Source of the DNA: Hymenobacter swuensis DY53
Lineage (GTDB): Bacteria; Bacteroidota; Bacteroidia; Cytophagales; Hymenobacteraceae
Assembly (NCBI RefSeq): GCF_000576555.1
Contig: NZ_CP007145.1
Location: 4,796,501 to 4,860,500 of the forward strand
Direction of reading: 5' to 3'
DNA length: 64,000 nucleotides
A program made the translations under genes and the position numbers. The notes under the pieces are model-generated. The model was given only the letters and a program-made list of their open reading frames with translations, had not been told where the DNA came from and ran no database searches. Below are positions 1 to 8,810 of the stretch, in pieces. Every line of letters starts with the position of its first letter. Position 1 is the first letter of the stretch.

Positions 1-180
1 ACCGTATTCGGTGGCGAAGCGGTGTACACGCTGATTCTGGGTGGCGTTTCCATGATTATTTCGGGCCTGCTAACGCTGCGCGTGCACGACGCCGACGATA
101 TCCGCCTGCCCGCCGACGCCACCATCCAGACCAGCTCATCCGGCTACGACACGACCGTGGAATCCGACCCGCGCGTGTAA
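1..180 (+). CDS. C-terminal end of a membrane transporter (probably MFS)
   Basis: Only the last 59 codons are inside the window; the frame is open from base 1 and ends at TAA 178-180. The visible part is one hydrophobic helix (YTLILGGVSMIISGLLTL) followed by a polar acidic tail, which is how many 12-helix major facilitator transporters end. The link to MFS is inferred from this ending alone; any polytopic membrane protein with a final helix and a soluble tail would look the same. It is followed at once by a strong bidirectional terminator, so it is the last gene of its transcript. Confidence 0.45.
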   Translation, partial: TVFGGEAVYTLILGGVSMIISGLLTLRVHDADDIRLPADATIQTSSSGYDTTVESDPRV

Positions 181-196
181 TTCCTCAACCAACTGA

Positions 197-250
197 CCTC
201 AACTAAAAATCCCCGCCGCACCTGAGTGCAGCGGGGCTTTTTAGTTGAGG
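197..250. terminator. Bidirectional intrinsic terminator
   Basis: A GC stem (211-221 with 226-236, one mismatch) is flanked by A-run and T-run arms that also pair (197-209 with 238-250). Both strands therefore show a hairpin followed by a U-run. It separates the + strand transporter from the converging - strand gene at 268. Confidence 0.9.
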
Positions 251-267
251 TGCGCGGTATCCGGGGC

Positions 268-675
268 CTAGCCGTGCTGCAGCCACTGCTGGGCCATTTG
301 CTCCTCTGTGAACACCCGCAGCTGGGTACTGTTGGTGGGGTCGTGGTCGTACTCGGCTAGGCGGGGGCGCAGGATATCGGCGTGGTAGGGGGTGGTGAGG
401 TAGGCCAGGCGGCGCGGGATGCCCGGCAAGGCCGTCTTCAGCTCAGCCCGAAACTCCTGCAGCAACCACTGCAGATCCGTGGGGTCGGCGAGGCCCCGAC
501 TGCGCAAATCAATCAGCCAGCGGCCGGCCTGCTCGCGCCTAGCCAGCGCCAGGCCGGTGCGGTAGCCTTCCCGGTGTTCGGCGGAGGTAGCCGGCCGCGT
601 CCAGCGCAGAAACACCACCGCTAAATCGGGGCGGTAGGAGAGGTGCAGATAGTTGGGGAGGGCGGAGTCGGGCAT
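268..675 (-). CDS. Small STAS/SpoIIAA-like protein of unknown function
   Basis: 135 residues if started at the ATG ending at 675. The frame stays open upstream to 789, but that part is arginine-rich non-coding-like sequence running into the divergent promoter region, so the internal ATG is preferred. The fold pattern is alternating strands and helices with LHLSY near the start, a core strand WLIDLRS and an end of the type VFTEEQMAQQWL. The same pattern occurs in the protein at 20517-20915 (LHLSY, LLLDLK, YFTSRRDATQWL), so the two look like paralogues. The STAS-like assignment is a judgement from the pattern; no catalytic motif is visible. It faces the transporter and shares its bidirectional terminator. 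Confidence 0.7.
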   Translation of the reverse strand: MPDSALPNYLHLSYRPDLAVVFLRWTRPATSAEHREGYRTGLALARREQAGRWLIDLRSRGLADPTDLQWLLQEFRAELKTALPGIPRRLAYLTTPYHADILRPRLAEYDHDPTNSTQLRVFTEEQMAQQWLQHG

Positions 676-924
676 ACGGTAGTCGGGCAAAGGTAAGGCG
701 ACTTTTCTCGCGGTCCGGCCGAAAGATGCCACCGCTACATGAATCTTCGGTGAACTACCGTGCCCCCGCACGGCCCGCCCCCACGACACCCGTTAACGGC
801 TGGTTTTCGGGCTTTCGGGGCCAAAACTGCCCGGTTGGTTGGAATCGGCGGGCCGCCCACCCGGCTATTTGCGCGGCGGCGCGTAACTTCCGCTTCCATT
901 CGTCTCACTCACCTCCTTTATTTG

Positions 925-3900
925 ATGACTCGTAATCACCTGTTGCTACTGGGCCTGGGCGCTTCGTTGGCCGTTCAGCCGGCCTTGGCGCAAAAGTCTA
1001 CCCCCAAACCTGCCACCGTTACCAAGGCCCCGGCCGCTACGGCCGGCGGCGCCCGCCTCGTGGAGAAAGTCACCCGTAAAGGCTCGGAGCTGGTGATTCC
1101 CTACGAAAAATACGTGCTGCCCAACGGCCTCACCGTCATCGTGGCCGAAGACCATTCCGACCCGCTGGTGCACGTCGATGTCACCTACCACGTGGGCTCG
1201 GCCCGGGAGCAGATCGGTAAGTCGGGCTTTGCTCACTTCTTTGAGCACATGATGTTCCAGGGCTCCGACCACGTCGCCGACGAGCAGCACTTCAAAACCG
1301 TTTCGGCATCCGGCGGTACGCTCAACGGCAGCACCAACCGCGACCGGACCAACTACTTCGAAACCGTTCCCAGCAACCAGCTCGAAACCGCGCTGTGGCT
1401 GGAGGCAGACCGCATGGGCTTCCTGCTGGATGCCGTGACCCAGCCCAAGTTCGAGAACCAGCGCAGCACCGTGAAAAACGAGCGGGGCCAGAACTACGAC
1501 AACCGCCCCTACGGCCTGGCTTCCGAGAACGTGAGCCGCACGCTTTACCCCTACGGCCACCCTTATAGCTGGCTCACCATCGGCTACCTCGAAGACCTGG
1601 ACCGTTCCGATGTGAACGACCTCAAGAACTTCTTCCTGCGCTGGTACGGCCCCAATAACGCCACCCTTACCGTGGGCGGCGACGTGAAGCCGGCCGACGT
1701 TGTGCGGCTGGCCGAGAAATACTTTGGCCCCATTGCCAAAGGCCAGCCCGTAGCGGCCCAAAAGCTGCCCGCTCCCAAGCTGACGGCTGACCGATACGTG
1801 AGCTACAAGGACAACGTGCGCTTCCCGATGCTGCAGATGGTGTTCCCGACGGTACCCAGCGGCCACCCCGACGAGTACGCGCTGGACGCGCTGGCCGAAA
1901 TTATCGGGCAGGGCAAAAACTCCCTGCTGTATAAGAACCTCACCAAAACCCAGCAGGCGGTACAGTCCCAGGCCTACAACAGCACTTCCGAGCTGGCCGG
2001 CGAGTTTACCGTTGTCACGCTGCCCTTCCCTGGCAAAGGCCTCGATTCCCTGGAAATTAAGGTGCGCAACACCTTCAAGGAGTTTGAGCGGACGGGTGCC
2101 ACCGCCGAGCAGGTAGCCCGCTTCAAGGCCAGCACCGAAGCCCAGATGATCAACGGCCTGGCCAGCGTGCAGGGCAAAGTAAGCCAGCTGGCCGCCAACC
2201 AGACCTACTTCGGCAACCCCAACCGCCTGCCCGGGGAGCTGAAGCAGCTACGCGCCGTGACGCCCGCCGAGGTGAACCGCGTGTACAACCAGTACATTAA
2301 GGGCAAGAACGCCGTGATTCTGAGCGTGGTGCCCAAAACCGGCAGCGTCGCCCCGGCCAAGGCCGACAACTACACCGCCAGCAAGGACGGCTACAAAGCC
2401 CCCGACTACGGCTACGATGGCCTGAAGTACGTGAAGGCCACCGATACCTTCGACCGGAGCAAGCAGCCCGGCGCGGGCGCCAACCCCGTGGTGCAGGTGC
2501 CGGCCGTGTGGCAGGCATCGTTCCCGAACGGCTTGCGCCTGATGGGTAGCCGCAACACCGAAATTCCGACCGTGACCATGCTGCTCACCATGCGTGGCGG
2601 CCACCGCCTGGAGCAGGCCACGCCCAACAAGGCCGGTATTGCCTCCCTTACGGCCAGCATGCTGAACGAGGGCACCCAGAAGTACACCGGTGAGCAGTTC
2701 AGCTCGGAACTGGATAAGCTGGGCAGCACCATCCGCATTTCGGCCGGCGACGACAATACCACCGTGTACGTGCAGAGCCTGACCAAGAACCTGCCCGCTA
2801 CCATGAAACTGCTGGAGGAGCGCCTGCTGCATCCGCGCTTCGATGAGGCCGATTTCGCCCGCCTCAAAAAGCAGGCTCTCGAAGGCATTGCCAACCAGAG
2901 CACTCAGCCGGTAGTCATTGCCGATAAGACGTTTGCCCGCCTCGTGTACGGGGCCGGCGACATCATGCAGACGCCCGGCAGCGGCACCGTGGCCACCGTC
3001 ACGGGCCTCACGCTCGACGACGTGAAGCAGTTTTACCAGCAGAACTACGCCCCTAACGTGAGCCACTTGGTGGCCGTGGGCGACGTGGATCAGACTGGCC
3101 TCACCAACCAGCTGGGCTTCCTCAAAGGCTGGGAGCAGAAGCGTATCAGCCTGCCGGCCGGTATGGCCACCACCCAGCCCGATAAAACGCGCATTTACTT
3201 CGTGAACAAGGAAGGCGCGGCGCAGTCGGAAATCCGGGTGGGCTACCTCACGCCCCTCACCTACGACGCTACCGGCGACTTTTACCGCGCCTACCTGAGC
3301 AACTACCTGCTGGGCGGCGCCTTCAACTCGCGCATCAACCTGAACCTGCGCGAGGACAAAGGCTACACCTACGGCGCCCGCTCGGGCTTCCAGGGCACCC
3401 GCTACGTGGGCCCCTACACCGCCCAGGCCGGCGTGCGCGCCGATGCCACCGCCGCCTCGGTGAAGGAGTTCATGAAGGAAATTCAGAACTACCGCAATGG
3501 CATCACCGACGAGGAGCTGCAGTTCCTGCAGGCCTCGGTGGGCCAGAGCGACGCGTTGCGCTACGAAACCGGCCAGCAGAAAGCTGCCTTCCTGAGCCGC
3601 CTGCTGGAGTATGACCTGCCCACCACATACGTGCAGCAGCAGAGCGACATACTGAAAGCCCTCAAGAAAGAGGACGTGCAGGGTATTGCCCAGAAATACC
3701 TGCCCGCCGACAACATGTACATCGTGGTAGTCGGCGACCGGGCCAAGTCGTTCCCCGGCCTCGCGGAGCTGGGCTACGAGGTAGTCGAGCTGGATGCCGA
3801 AGGTACCCGCGTAGCCACCGCCGCCCCGGCTGCGGCCCCGGCGTCGGTCCTCACGCCGGCCCCGGACGCGGAGAAGATGAAGGTGGTCACCAAGGACGCC

Positions 3901-3951
3901 AACGGGAAGAAGGAGAAGAAGAAGTCCAAGAAAGACAAGGACGCGAAATAA
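925..3951 (+). CDS. Tandem-domain M16 family zinc peptidase, exported
   Basis: 1008 residues. The ATG at 925 is chosen because it begins a good signal peptide (residues 1-23, ending ALAQ); the longer open frame upstream is not coding-like. Two M16 (pitrilysin/insulinase) units lie in tandem. The first has the inverted zinc motif HFFEH (H104, E107, H108) with a candidate third ligand E186 in the VKNERGQ segment. The second half lacks the zinc motif but keeps the NSRINLNLRE...GYTYGARS region typical of the inactive M16 half, as in other periplasmic M16B enzymes. The C-terminus is a lysine-rich tail (KKEKKKSKKDKDAK). It probably degrades peptides in the periplasm. It is a single gene ending in a strong terminator. 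Confidence 0.93.
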   Translation: MTRNHLLLLGLGASLAVQPALAQKSTPKPATVTKAPAATAGGARLVEKVTRKGSELVIPYEKYVLPNGLTVIVAEDHSDPLVHVDVTYHVGSAREQIGKSGFAHFFEHMMFQGSDHVADEQHFKTVSASGGTLNGSTNRDRTNYFETVPSNQLETALWLEADRMGFLLDAVTQPKFENQRSTVKNERGQNYDNRPYGLASENVSRTLYPYGHPYSWLTIGYLEDLDRSDVNDLKNFFLRWYGPNNATLTVGGDVKPADVVRLAEKYFGPIAKGQPVAAQKLPAPKLTADRYVSYKDNVRFPMLQMVFPTVPSGHPDEYALDALAEIIGQGKNSLLYKNLTKTQQAVQSQAYNSTSELAGEFTVVTLPFPGKGLDSLEIKVRNTFKEFERTGATAEQVARFKASTEAQMINGLASVQGKVSQLAANQTYFGNPNRLPGELKQLRAVTPAEVNRVYNQYIKGKNAVILSVVPKTGSVAPAKADNYTASKDGYKAPDYGYDGLKYVKATDTFDRSKQPGAGANPVVQVPAVWQASFPNGLRLMGSRNTEIPTVTMLLTMRGGHRLEQATPNKAGIASLTASMLNEGTQKYTGEQFSSELDKLGSTIRISAGDDNTTVYVQSLTKNLPATMKLLEERLLHPRFDEADFARLKKQALEGIANQSTQPVVIADKTFARLVYGAGDIMQTPGSGTVATVTGLTLDDVKQFYQQNYAPNVSHLVAVGDVDQTGLTNQLGFLKGWEQKRISLPAGMATTQPDKTRIYFVNKEGAAQSEIRVGYLTPLTYDATGDFYRAYLSNYLLGGAFNSRINLNLREDKGYTYGARSGFQGTRYVGPYTAQAGVRADATAASVKEFMKEIQNYRNGITDEELQFLQASVGQSDALRYETGQQKAAFLSRLLEYDLPTTYVQQQSDILKALKKEDVQGIAQKYLPADNMYIVVVGDRAKSFPGLAELGYEVVELDAEGTRVATAAPAAAPASVLTPAPDAEKMKVVTKDANGKKEKKKSKKDKDAK

Positions 3952-3978
3952 GCCCCTCCGGCTCACCAGTACCTGAAA

Positions 3979-4016
3979 CCGGCCCGGTCTGCGCAAGCAG
4001 GTCGGGCCGGTTTTTT
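3979..4016 (+). terminator. Intrinsic terminator after the M16 peptidase
   Basis: An 8-bp stem CCGGCCCG/CGGGCCGG (3979-3986 with 4003-4010) is followed by six T. Confidence 0.9.
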
Positions 4017-4126
4017 AGCGGCAGATGAATGGCGGCAGCAGTGCTCTGCCGACCACCTTCACCCTTGCGGGAACCACTTGCCCCACCGGAAATGTAGCCT
4101 ACGTGCAGCCGCCGGGCCGAAATCCG

Positions 4127-4134
4127 TATCTTTC
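4127..4134 (+). promoter_or_regulatory. Bacteroidota -7 promoter element for the DUF4175 gene
   Basis: TATCTTTC matches TAnnTTTG with one change. It lies only 3 bases before an ATG at 4137 and 27 bases before the ATG at 4161. Transcription should start just downstream of the box, which argues for the second ATG. Confidence 0.55.
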
Positions 4135-4160
4135 CCATGCCCGGATTAGGCGGCACCCTT

Positions 4161-7100
4161 ATGGTAGTGGAGAAAGACCCCGCAACAACCCGGGCGCTGG
4201 ACGACGTACTGGCCCGCCTGGATGCCTTTAAGCACAAATTTTACCTGAATCTGCTGGTGCGGGGGCTGCTGGTGGCCGGCGGCCTTGTGCTCAGCCTGTT
4301 CCTCGTGTTCAACCTGCTCGAGTACTTCCTGTACCTGCCCACCTGGGTGCGGGCCGGACTGCTGTTCGGGTTTGTGGGCGGGGTGGCCGTGGCCTTCTTC
4401 CGCTGGATCTGGCAGCCGCTGGCCGCCCTCACCCACCTGCGCCGCATGCTGAGCGACGAGCAGGCAGCCCGTAGGGTAGGAGAACTGTTCCCGGAGGTGC
4501 AGGACAAGCTATTGAACGCGCTGCAGCTGCGTGGCCAAGCTCAGGAAAATGCTTTGCTGGCCGCCAGCCTTGAACAGCGCGCCGGCCAGCTGCGGGGCGT
4601 GGAGTTTAGCCAGGGCATCAATATTCAGGCCCAGACCCGGCCGCTGTGGAAGTACGTGGCCGTGCCCGCCGTAGTGGTAATGGGGCTGCTGCTGGTGTAC
4701 CCGCGCCTGTTTGTGCAGGGCACCGGCCGCATTCTGAACTATAACCGCACGTACAGTCCGCCTGCGCCTTTCCGGTTCGTGGTGGAAAACAAACAGCTCA
4801 CGGCCTTCCAGGGCGAGGATTTCAGCCTGAATGTGGCCGTGGAAGGGGAGGCCCTGCCCAACGAAATCAGTATTGCGTTTGAGGGCCGGCAGCGCCGCCT
4901 CACCCGCACCACCGGCAACCTGTTCCGCTACGATTTCCGGCAGCTGCGCCGCGACGTGCAGTTCCAGCTCACGGCCGCCGGCTTTAGCTCCGAGGCCTAT
5001 AACCTGACGGTAAAAACCCGGCCCAACCTCCGCGACTTCGTGGTGCGGGCTACCTACCCGGCTTACCTGCGGCGGCCCGCCGAAACTTTGCGCAACGCCG
5101 GCAACCTCACCGTACCCGAGGGCACCGACCTGCGCTGGGATTTCAGCACCGAGGCCACCGATCAGCTCCGCCTGCAGTTCCGCAACCCTGACGAAACCCT
5201 CACCGCCACCTCCGACGACGGGCAGTTCCTCGTTAGCCGCCGGGCCCTGCGCAGCCAGACCTACGCGGTGCAGCTGCGCAACGCGGCCAGCCCCAACCGG
5301 GACCCCATCGAGTACCAGCTCACCGTAGTGCCCGACCAGGTGCCCGAGGTGACGCTGGAAACCTTCCAGGACACCACTGCCCGCCGCTTCCTGGCCCTGG
5401 GTGGCAACCTGCGCGACGACTACGGCTTCTCGCGGCTGCAGCTGCACTACCGGGTGCTGAGCAAGGGCCGGCCCAACGCCGCCTACCAGATGAAGGCTTT
5501 GCCCCTGGGCACCGGCCCCAGCCAGAGCTACGCCTACCAGTGGGATGCGCGCCCGCTCAACCTGAAGCCCGGCGACCGGCTGGAGTACTTCGTGCAGGCC
5601 TGGGACAACGACGGTGTGCACGGCCCCAAGGCCGCCCGCAGCCGCACCGCCGAGTTCCGCCTACCCGGCCGCGCCGAGCAGCGCCAGCAGCTGGCCTCCC
5701 AGAGCCAGGCCGTACAGAGCCAGCTCAGCCAGGCCGCTCAGCAGAGCAAGAAGATGGAGCGGGAACTTGCTAAGGCCGAGGACAAGCTGAAAGTGAAGCG
5801 CGACCTGAATTTCCAGGACCGCAAGCAGCTCAAGGACATGCTCGACCAGAAGCAGCAGATGGACCAGGCCATGGATGAGCTGAAACGGCAGTTTGAGCAG
5901 CTGCAGGAGCAGCAGAACGAGCTGAACCCGCAGAAAAACGAGGAGCTGGCCGAGAAAGCCAAGGAGCTGCAGAAGCTGATGGAAGACCTGCTCGACCCCG
6001 AAACCAAGAAGCTCTACGAGGAGCTGCGCAAGCTGCTGGAGCAGCAGCAGGACCAGAACCAGCCCGACATGCAAAAGCTCCTGCAGCAGCTCGAAAACAA
6101 GGAAAACACCCTACAGAAGGAGCTGGAGCGCGCCCTCGAAATGTTCAAGCAGTTGCAGTTTGAGCAGAAGCAGGACCAGGCCCTCGAAAAGCTCCAGCAG
6201 CTGGCCCAGGAGCAGCAGAAGCTGGCCGAGGAAACTCAGAAAAACGACAAGCAGAACCCCGATAACAAGCTCAGCAACGAACAACAAAAAGCAAACAACG
6301 AGCAACTAAAAAATAAGCAGGCCGAGCAGCAGCAGCAGTTCGACGAGGTGAAGCAGGACCTGCAGGACCTGAAGGAGCTGGACAAGCAACTCGATGGCCA
6401 GAATGGGGCCGACGAGATGAAGCAGGACCAGCAACAGGTGGACGAGCAACAGCAGCAAAGTCAGGAGCAGCTGGGCAAAAACCAGAACCAGAAAGCCAGC
6501 CAGAACCAAAAGCAGGCCGCCCAGAAAATGCAGCAGATGGCTCAGAAGATGCAGCAGCAGATGGACCAGGAAGAATCCGACGAGCAGCAGCAGAACATCG
6601 ACGACCTGCGCGACATCCTGGAAAACCTGCTCAAGCTCAGCTTCGACCAGGAAAACCTGATGAAGCAGTTCCGCCAGGTGGACCAGTCGGACCCGCGCTT
6701 CGTGCAGCTGGGCCAGACCCAGCGCAAGCTCAAGGACGACGCCCGCGTGGTGCAGGATTCGCTGTATGCCCTGGCCAAACGCGTGTTCCAGATCAAGAGC
6801 TTCGTGACCCGCGAGGTGGGCGAGATGAACGGCCGCATGGACGAGAGCCTCGACCAGATCCGGCAGCGCAACGTGGGCCGCGCCACCAGCTCCCAGCAAC
6901 TGGCCATGACCAGCATGAACAACCTGGCCCTGATGCTCAACGATGCCCTCCAGCAGATGCAGCAGCAGCAGCGCGAAAGTCAGAGCCAGCAGCAGATGCA
7001 GGGCGGCGGCAAGCCGGGCCGTAAGAAGAAAAAAGGCAGCAGCGCCGGCGAGGGCCAGATGGGCCGCATGCAGCAGCAGCTCAACCAGCAGATTCAACAG

Positions 7101-7586
7101 CTCCAGCAGAGCGGCAAAACCGGTCGTGCCCTCTCCGAGGAGTTGGCCAAGCTGGCCGGCCAGCAGCAGATGCTGCGCCAAGCCATGCAGGATCTGGAGC
7201 GCATGCAGCAGAAAGGCGGCGGTAAACCCGGTTCTAACAAAGATGGCCAGGGGCAAAACGGCGCCGGCGGCCTCGGCGACGTGAAAAAAATGATGGAACA
7301 AACCGAAACCGACCTCGTAAACAAGCGGCTGACGGAGCAAACCATTATGCGCCAGCGCCAAATCCTGACCCGTTTGCTGGAAGCCGAGAAATCGGCCCGG
7401 GAGCGGGACCAGGACGACAAGCGGGAAGCGCAGACGGCGCAGAACCGTCCGCCGGTATTTCCGCCGGCTTTTCAGCAGTACAAACGCCAGCAAAACCGCC
7501 AGACAGAGTTGCTGCGGACGGTACCGCCTACGCTCACCCCGTACTATCAGCGCGAGGTGAGTGAATATTTTCAAAAAATGAAATAG
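4161..7586 (+). CDS. DUF4175 family membrane protein with long Gln-rich coiled coil
   Basis: 1141 residues from ATG 4161; an ATG at 4137 would add 8 residues but lies on top of the likely transcription start. The N-terminus has two adjacent membrane helices (about residues 30-85) and a third near residue 180. A mostly beta region follows, then from about residue 500 to the end a very glutamine/lysine-rich coiled coil with many QQQ runs. This is the layout of the Bacteroidota DUF4175 family. Its biochemical role is not known to me; the anchored, rod-like build suggests a structural or scaffolding role at the envelope, which is inference. It lies 50 bases upstream of the RsbW-like ATPase gene and may share its transcript. 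Confidence 0.88.
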   Translation: MVVEKDPATTRALDDVLARLDAFKHKFYLNLLVRGLLVAGGLVLSLFLVFNLLEYFLYLPTWVRAGLLFGFVGGVAVAFFRWIWQPLAALTHLRRMLSDEQAARRVGELFPEVQDKLLNALQLRGQAQENALLAASLEQRAGQLRGVEFSQGINIQAQTRPLWKYVAVPAVVVMGLLLVYPRLFVQGTGRILNYNRTYSPPAPFRFVVENKQLTAFQGEDFSLNVAVEGEALPNEISIAFEGRQRRLTRTTGNLFRYDFRQLRRDVQFQLTAAGFSSEAYNLTVKTRPNLRDFVVRATYPAYLRRPAETLRNAGNLTVPEGTDLRWDFSTEATDQLRLQFRNPDETLTATSDDGQFLVSRRALRSQTYAVQLRNAASPNRDPIEYQLTVVPDQVPEVTLETFQDTTARRFLALGGNLRDDYGFSRLQLHYRVLSKGRPNAAYQMKALPLGTGPSQSYAYQWDARPLNLKPGDRLEYFVQAWDNDGVHGPKAARSRTAEFRLPGRAEQRQQLASQSQAVQSQLSQAAQQSKKMERELAKAEDKLKVKRDLNFQDRKQLKDMLDQKQQMDQAMDELKRQFEQLQEQQNELNPQKNEELAEKAKELQKLMEDLLDPETKKLYEELRKLLEQQQDQNQPDMQKLLQQLENKENTLQKELERALEMFKQLQFEQKQDQALEKLQQLAQEQQKLAEETQKNDKQNPDNKLSNEQQKANNEQLKNKQAEQQQQFDEVKQDLQDLKELDKQLDGQNGADEMKQDQQQVDEQQQQSQEQLGKNQNQKASQNQKQAAQKMQQMAQKMQQQMDQEESDEQQQNIDDLRDILENLLKLSFDQENLMKQFRQVDQSDPRFVQLGQTQRKLKDDARVVQDSLYALAKRVFQIKSFVTREVGEMNGRMDESLDQIRQRNVGRATSSQQLAMTSMNNLALMLNDALQQMQQQQRESQSQQQMQGGGKPGRKKKKGSSAGEGQMGRMQQQLNQQIQQLQQSGKTGRALSEELAKLAGQQQMLRQAMQDLERMQQKGGGKPGSNKDGQGQNGAGGLGDVKKMMEQTETDLVNKRLTEQTIMRQRQILTRLLEAEKSARERDQDDKREAQTAQNRPPVFPPAFQQYKRQQNRQTELLRTVPPTLTPYYQREVSEYFQKMK

Positions 7587-7637
7587 CGTTCTGCTAATTT
7601 TACCCTCTTACCCGCTGCCCCTCTCTTTTCCTCTTTT

Positions 7638-8099
7638 ATGAAGCAGGTCAAAATTCAGATTCCTTCCCTGGTTGAAAATATCCGCGTTGTAGAAAGCTTT
7701 ATCGACAACTCGAAGGATACGTTTCACATCGACGACGATATTTACGGCAACATTATGGTGGCCGTCACGGAAGCCGTAAACAACGCCATCCGCCACGGCA
7801 ATAAGTTCGATAAGGACAAGAACGTGTTCCTGTCCTTGTTTGTGGAGCCAGACCGGGTGAAGTTTGAGATTGAGGATGAAGGCACGGGTTTCGACTACAC
7901 CAATCTCTCGGACCCCACGGCCCCCGAAAACTTGGAGAACCCTGGTGGCCGCGGCATCTTCCTGATCCGCCACCTAGCCGATGAAGTGGAGTTCCAGAAG
8001 GATGGCCGCCATGTGCAGCTGACCTTCATGCTGCCCACGCCCGCCACGGAAGCTGAACAGACTTCGACTATCAACGGGGCCGAAACGACGGCTCACTAA
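7638..8099 (+). CDS. RsbW-like GHKL ATPase (anti-sigma/serine kinase type)
   Basis: 153 residues covering a single HATPase_c domain. The ATP-binding boxes are clear: N-box TEAVNNAIRHGN (44-55), G1 box DEGTGFD (80-86) and G2 box GGRGIFLI (103-110). Single-domain proteins of this kind bind sigma factors or anti-anti-sigma STAS proteins, or phosphorylate the latter. No partner sigma factor is adjacent, but two STAS-like proteins are encoded nearby (268-675 and 20517-20915), a possible but unproven link. The stop is 15 bases before the ybeY start, so the two genes are very likely cotranscribed. Confidence 0.9.
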   Translation: MKQVKIQIPSLVENIRVVESFIDNSKDTFHIDDDIYGNIMVAVTEAVNNAIRHGNKFDKDKNVFLSLFVEPDRVKFEIEDEGTGFDYTNLSDPTAPENLENPGGRGIFLIRHLADEVEFQKDGRHVQLTFMLPTPATEAEQTSTINGAETTAH

Positions 8100-8114
8100 A
8101 CATTTTCTGTTGCC

Positions 8115-8600
8115 ATGAGCGACCTGCCTACTGAGCACGATGAGTTAGAGGACGCAGATGATTTCGGCGGCGAAAGCCACGGCATCGAGTTCATGGTGGA
8201 GGATGTGGAATTTGAGCTGGCTGATGCCCAGGACCTAACGTCCTGGATTGAGCGCGTGGCTGAAGTACACGAGCACGAAATCGTGCAGCTCACCTATATC
8301 TTCTGCTCCGATGAGTACCTGCACAAGGTGAATGTGGAGTACCTTGACCATGACACCTACACCGACGTCATCACCTTCGACAACGCCGACGACGCCGACA
8401 TCATTGAGGGCGACATCTTTATTTCGGTGGATCGAGTACGTGAAAATGCCCTCACCCACGGCGTTACGTTCCGCGACGAGTTGCACCGCGTTATGATTCA
8501 CGGCGTACTGCATCTGCTCGGCTACGCCGATAAAGACCTGCTCAGCCAGACCGCCATGCGCAAAAAGGAAGACGACTGCCTGTTATTGCGCACATTTTAG
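8115..8600 (+). CDS. ybeY: Endoribonuclease YbeY, rRNA maturation factor
   Basis: 161 residues. YbeY is a zinc-dependent single-strand endoribonuclease for 16S rRNA 3-prime maturation and ribosome quality control. The metal motif is HGVLHLLGYAD (H129, H133, D139); the third ligand is Asp where Proteobacteria have His (GYDH), which I recall as normal for Bacteroidota YbeY. The first 26 residues are an acidic extension; the ATG at 8193 (giving MVEDVEFEL) would yield a family-typical start, so the true start is uncertain. It lies downstream of the RsbW-like gene and upstream of a terminator. Confidence 0.93.
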   Translation: MSDLPTEHDELEDADDFGGESHGIEFMVEDVEFELADAQDLTSWIERVAEVHEHEIVQLTYIFCSDEYLHKVNVEYLDHDTYTDVITFDNADDADIIEGDIFISVDRVRENALTHGVTFRDELHRVMIHGVLHLLGYADKDLLSQTAMRKKEDDCLLLRTF

Positions 8601-8621
8601 AGTGTGTTGCTTTACTAGATC

Positions 8622-8652
8622 AAAACGCCCGCCATCTGGTGGGCGTTTTTTG
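8622..8652 (+). terminator. Intrinsic terminator after ybeY
   Basis: The stem AAAACGCCCGCC/GGTGGGCGTTTT has a 4-base loop and is followed by T-rich sequence. Confidence 0.9.
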
Positions 8653-8670
8653 TTGACTGGTTGATGAATG

Positions 8671-8773
8671 AAAGAACGTCATGCAGAGCGGAGTATCCCT
8701 ACCTCTGGCTAATCATATAGCATTGCAACGAAGCGGTAGAGATGCTTCGGCTTCGCTCAGCATGACGTTCTTT
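8671..8773. repeat. REPIN-like palindromic repeat, copy A
   Basis: The outer arms AAAGAACGTCATGC (8671-8684) and GCATGACGTTCTTT (8760-8773) are a perfect 14-bp inverted repeat. The right arm, read on the - strand, contains the internal hairpin ATGCT-loop-AGCAT followed by CTC, the signature also seen in the copy at 23600. The left arm is degenerate. Confidence 0.75.
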
Positions 8774-8810
8774 TGTATTCTGCCTATCCCGAATGCTCTG
8801 ACTACTCTGT

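Noticed and set aside
760..924. Upstream extension of the M16 peptidase frame
   Set aside because: Pro/Arg-rich translation without signal-peptide character; the ATG at 925 starts a proper signal peptide.
2248..3996. 582-codon open frame on the - strand opposite the M16 peptidase
   Set aside because: A GC-rich shadow of the peptidase gene; His/Gly/Val-rich translation with no family features.
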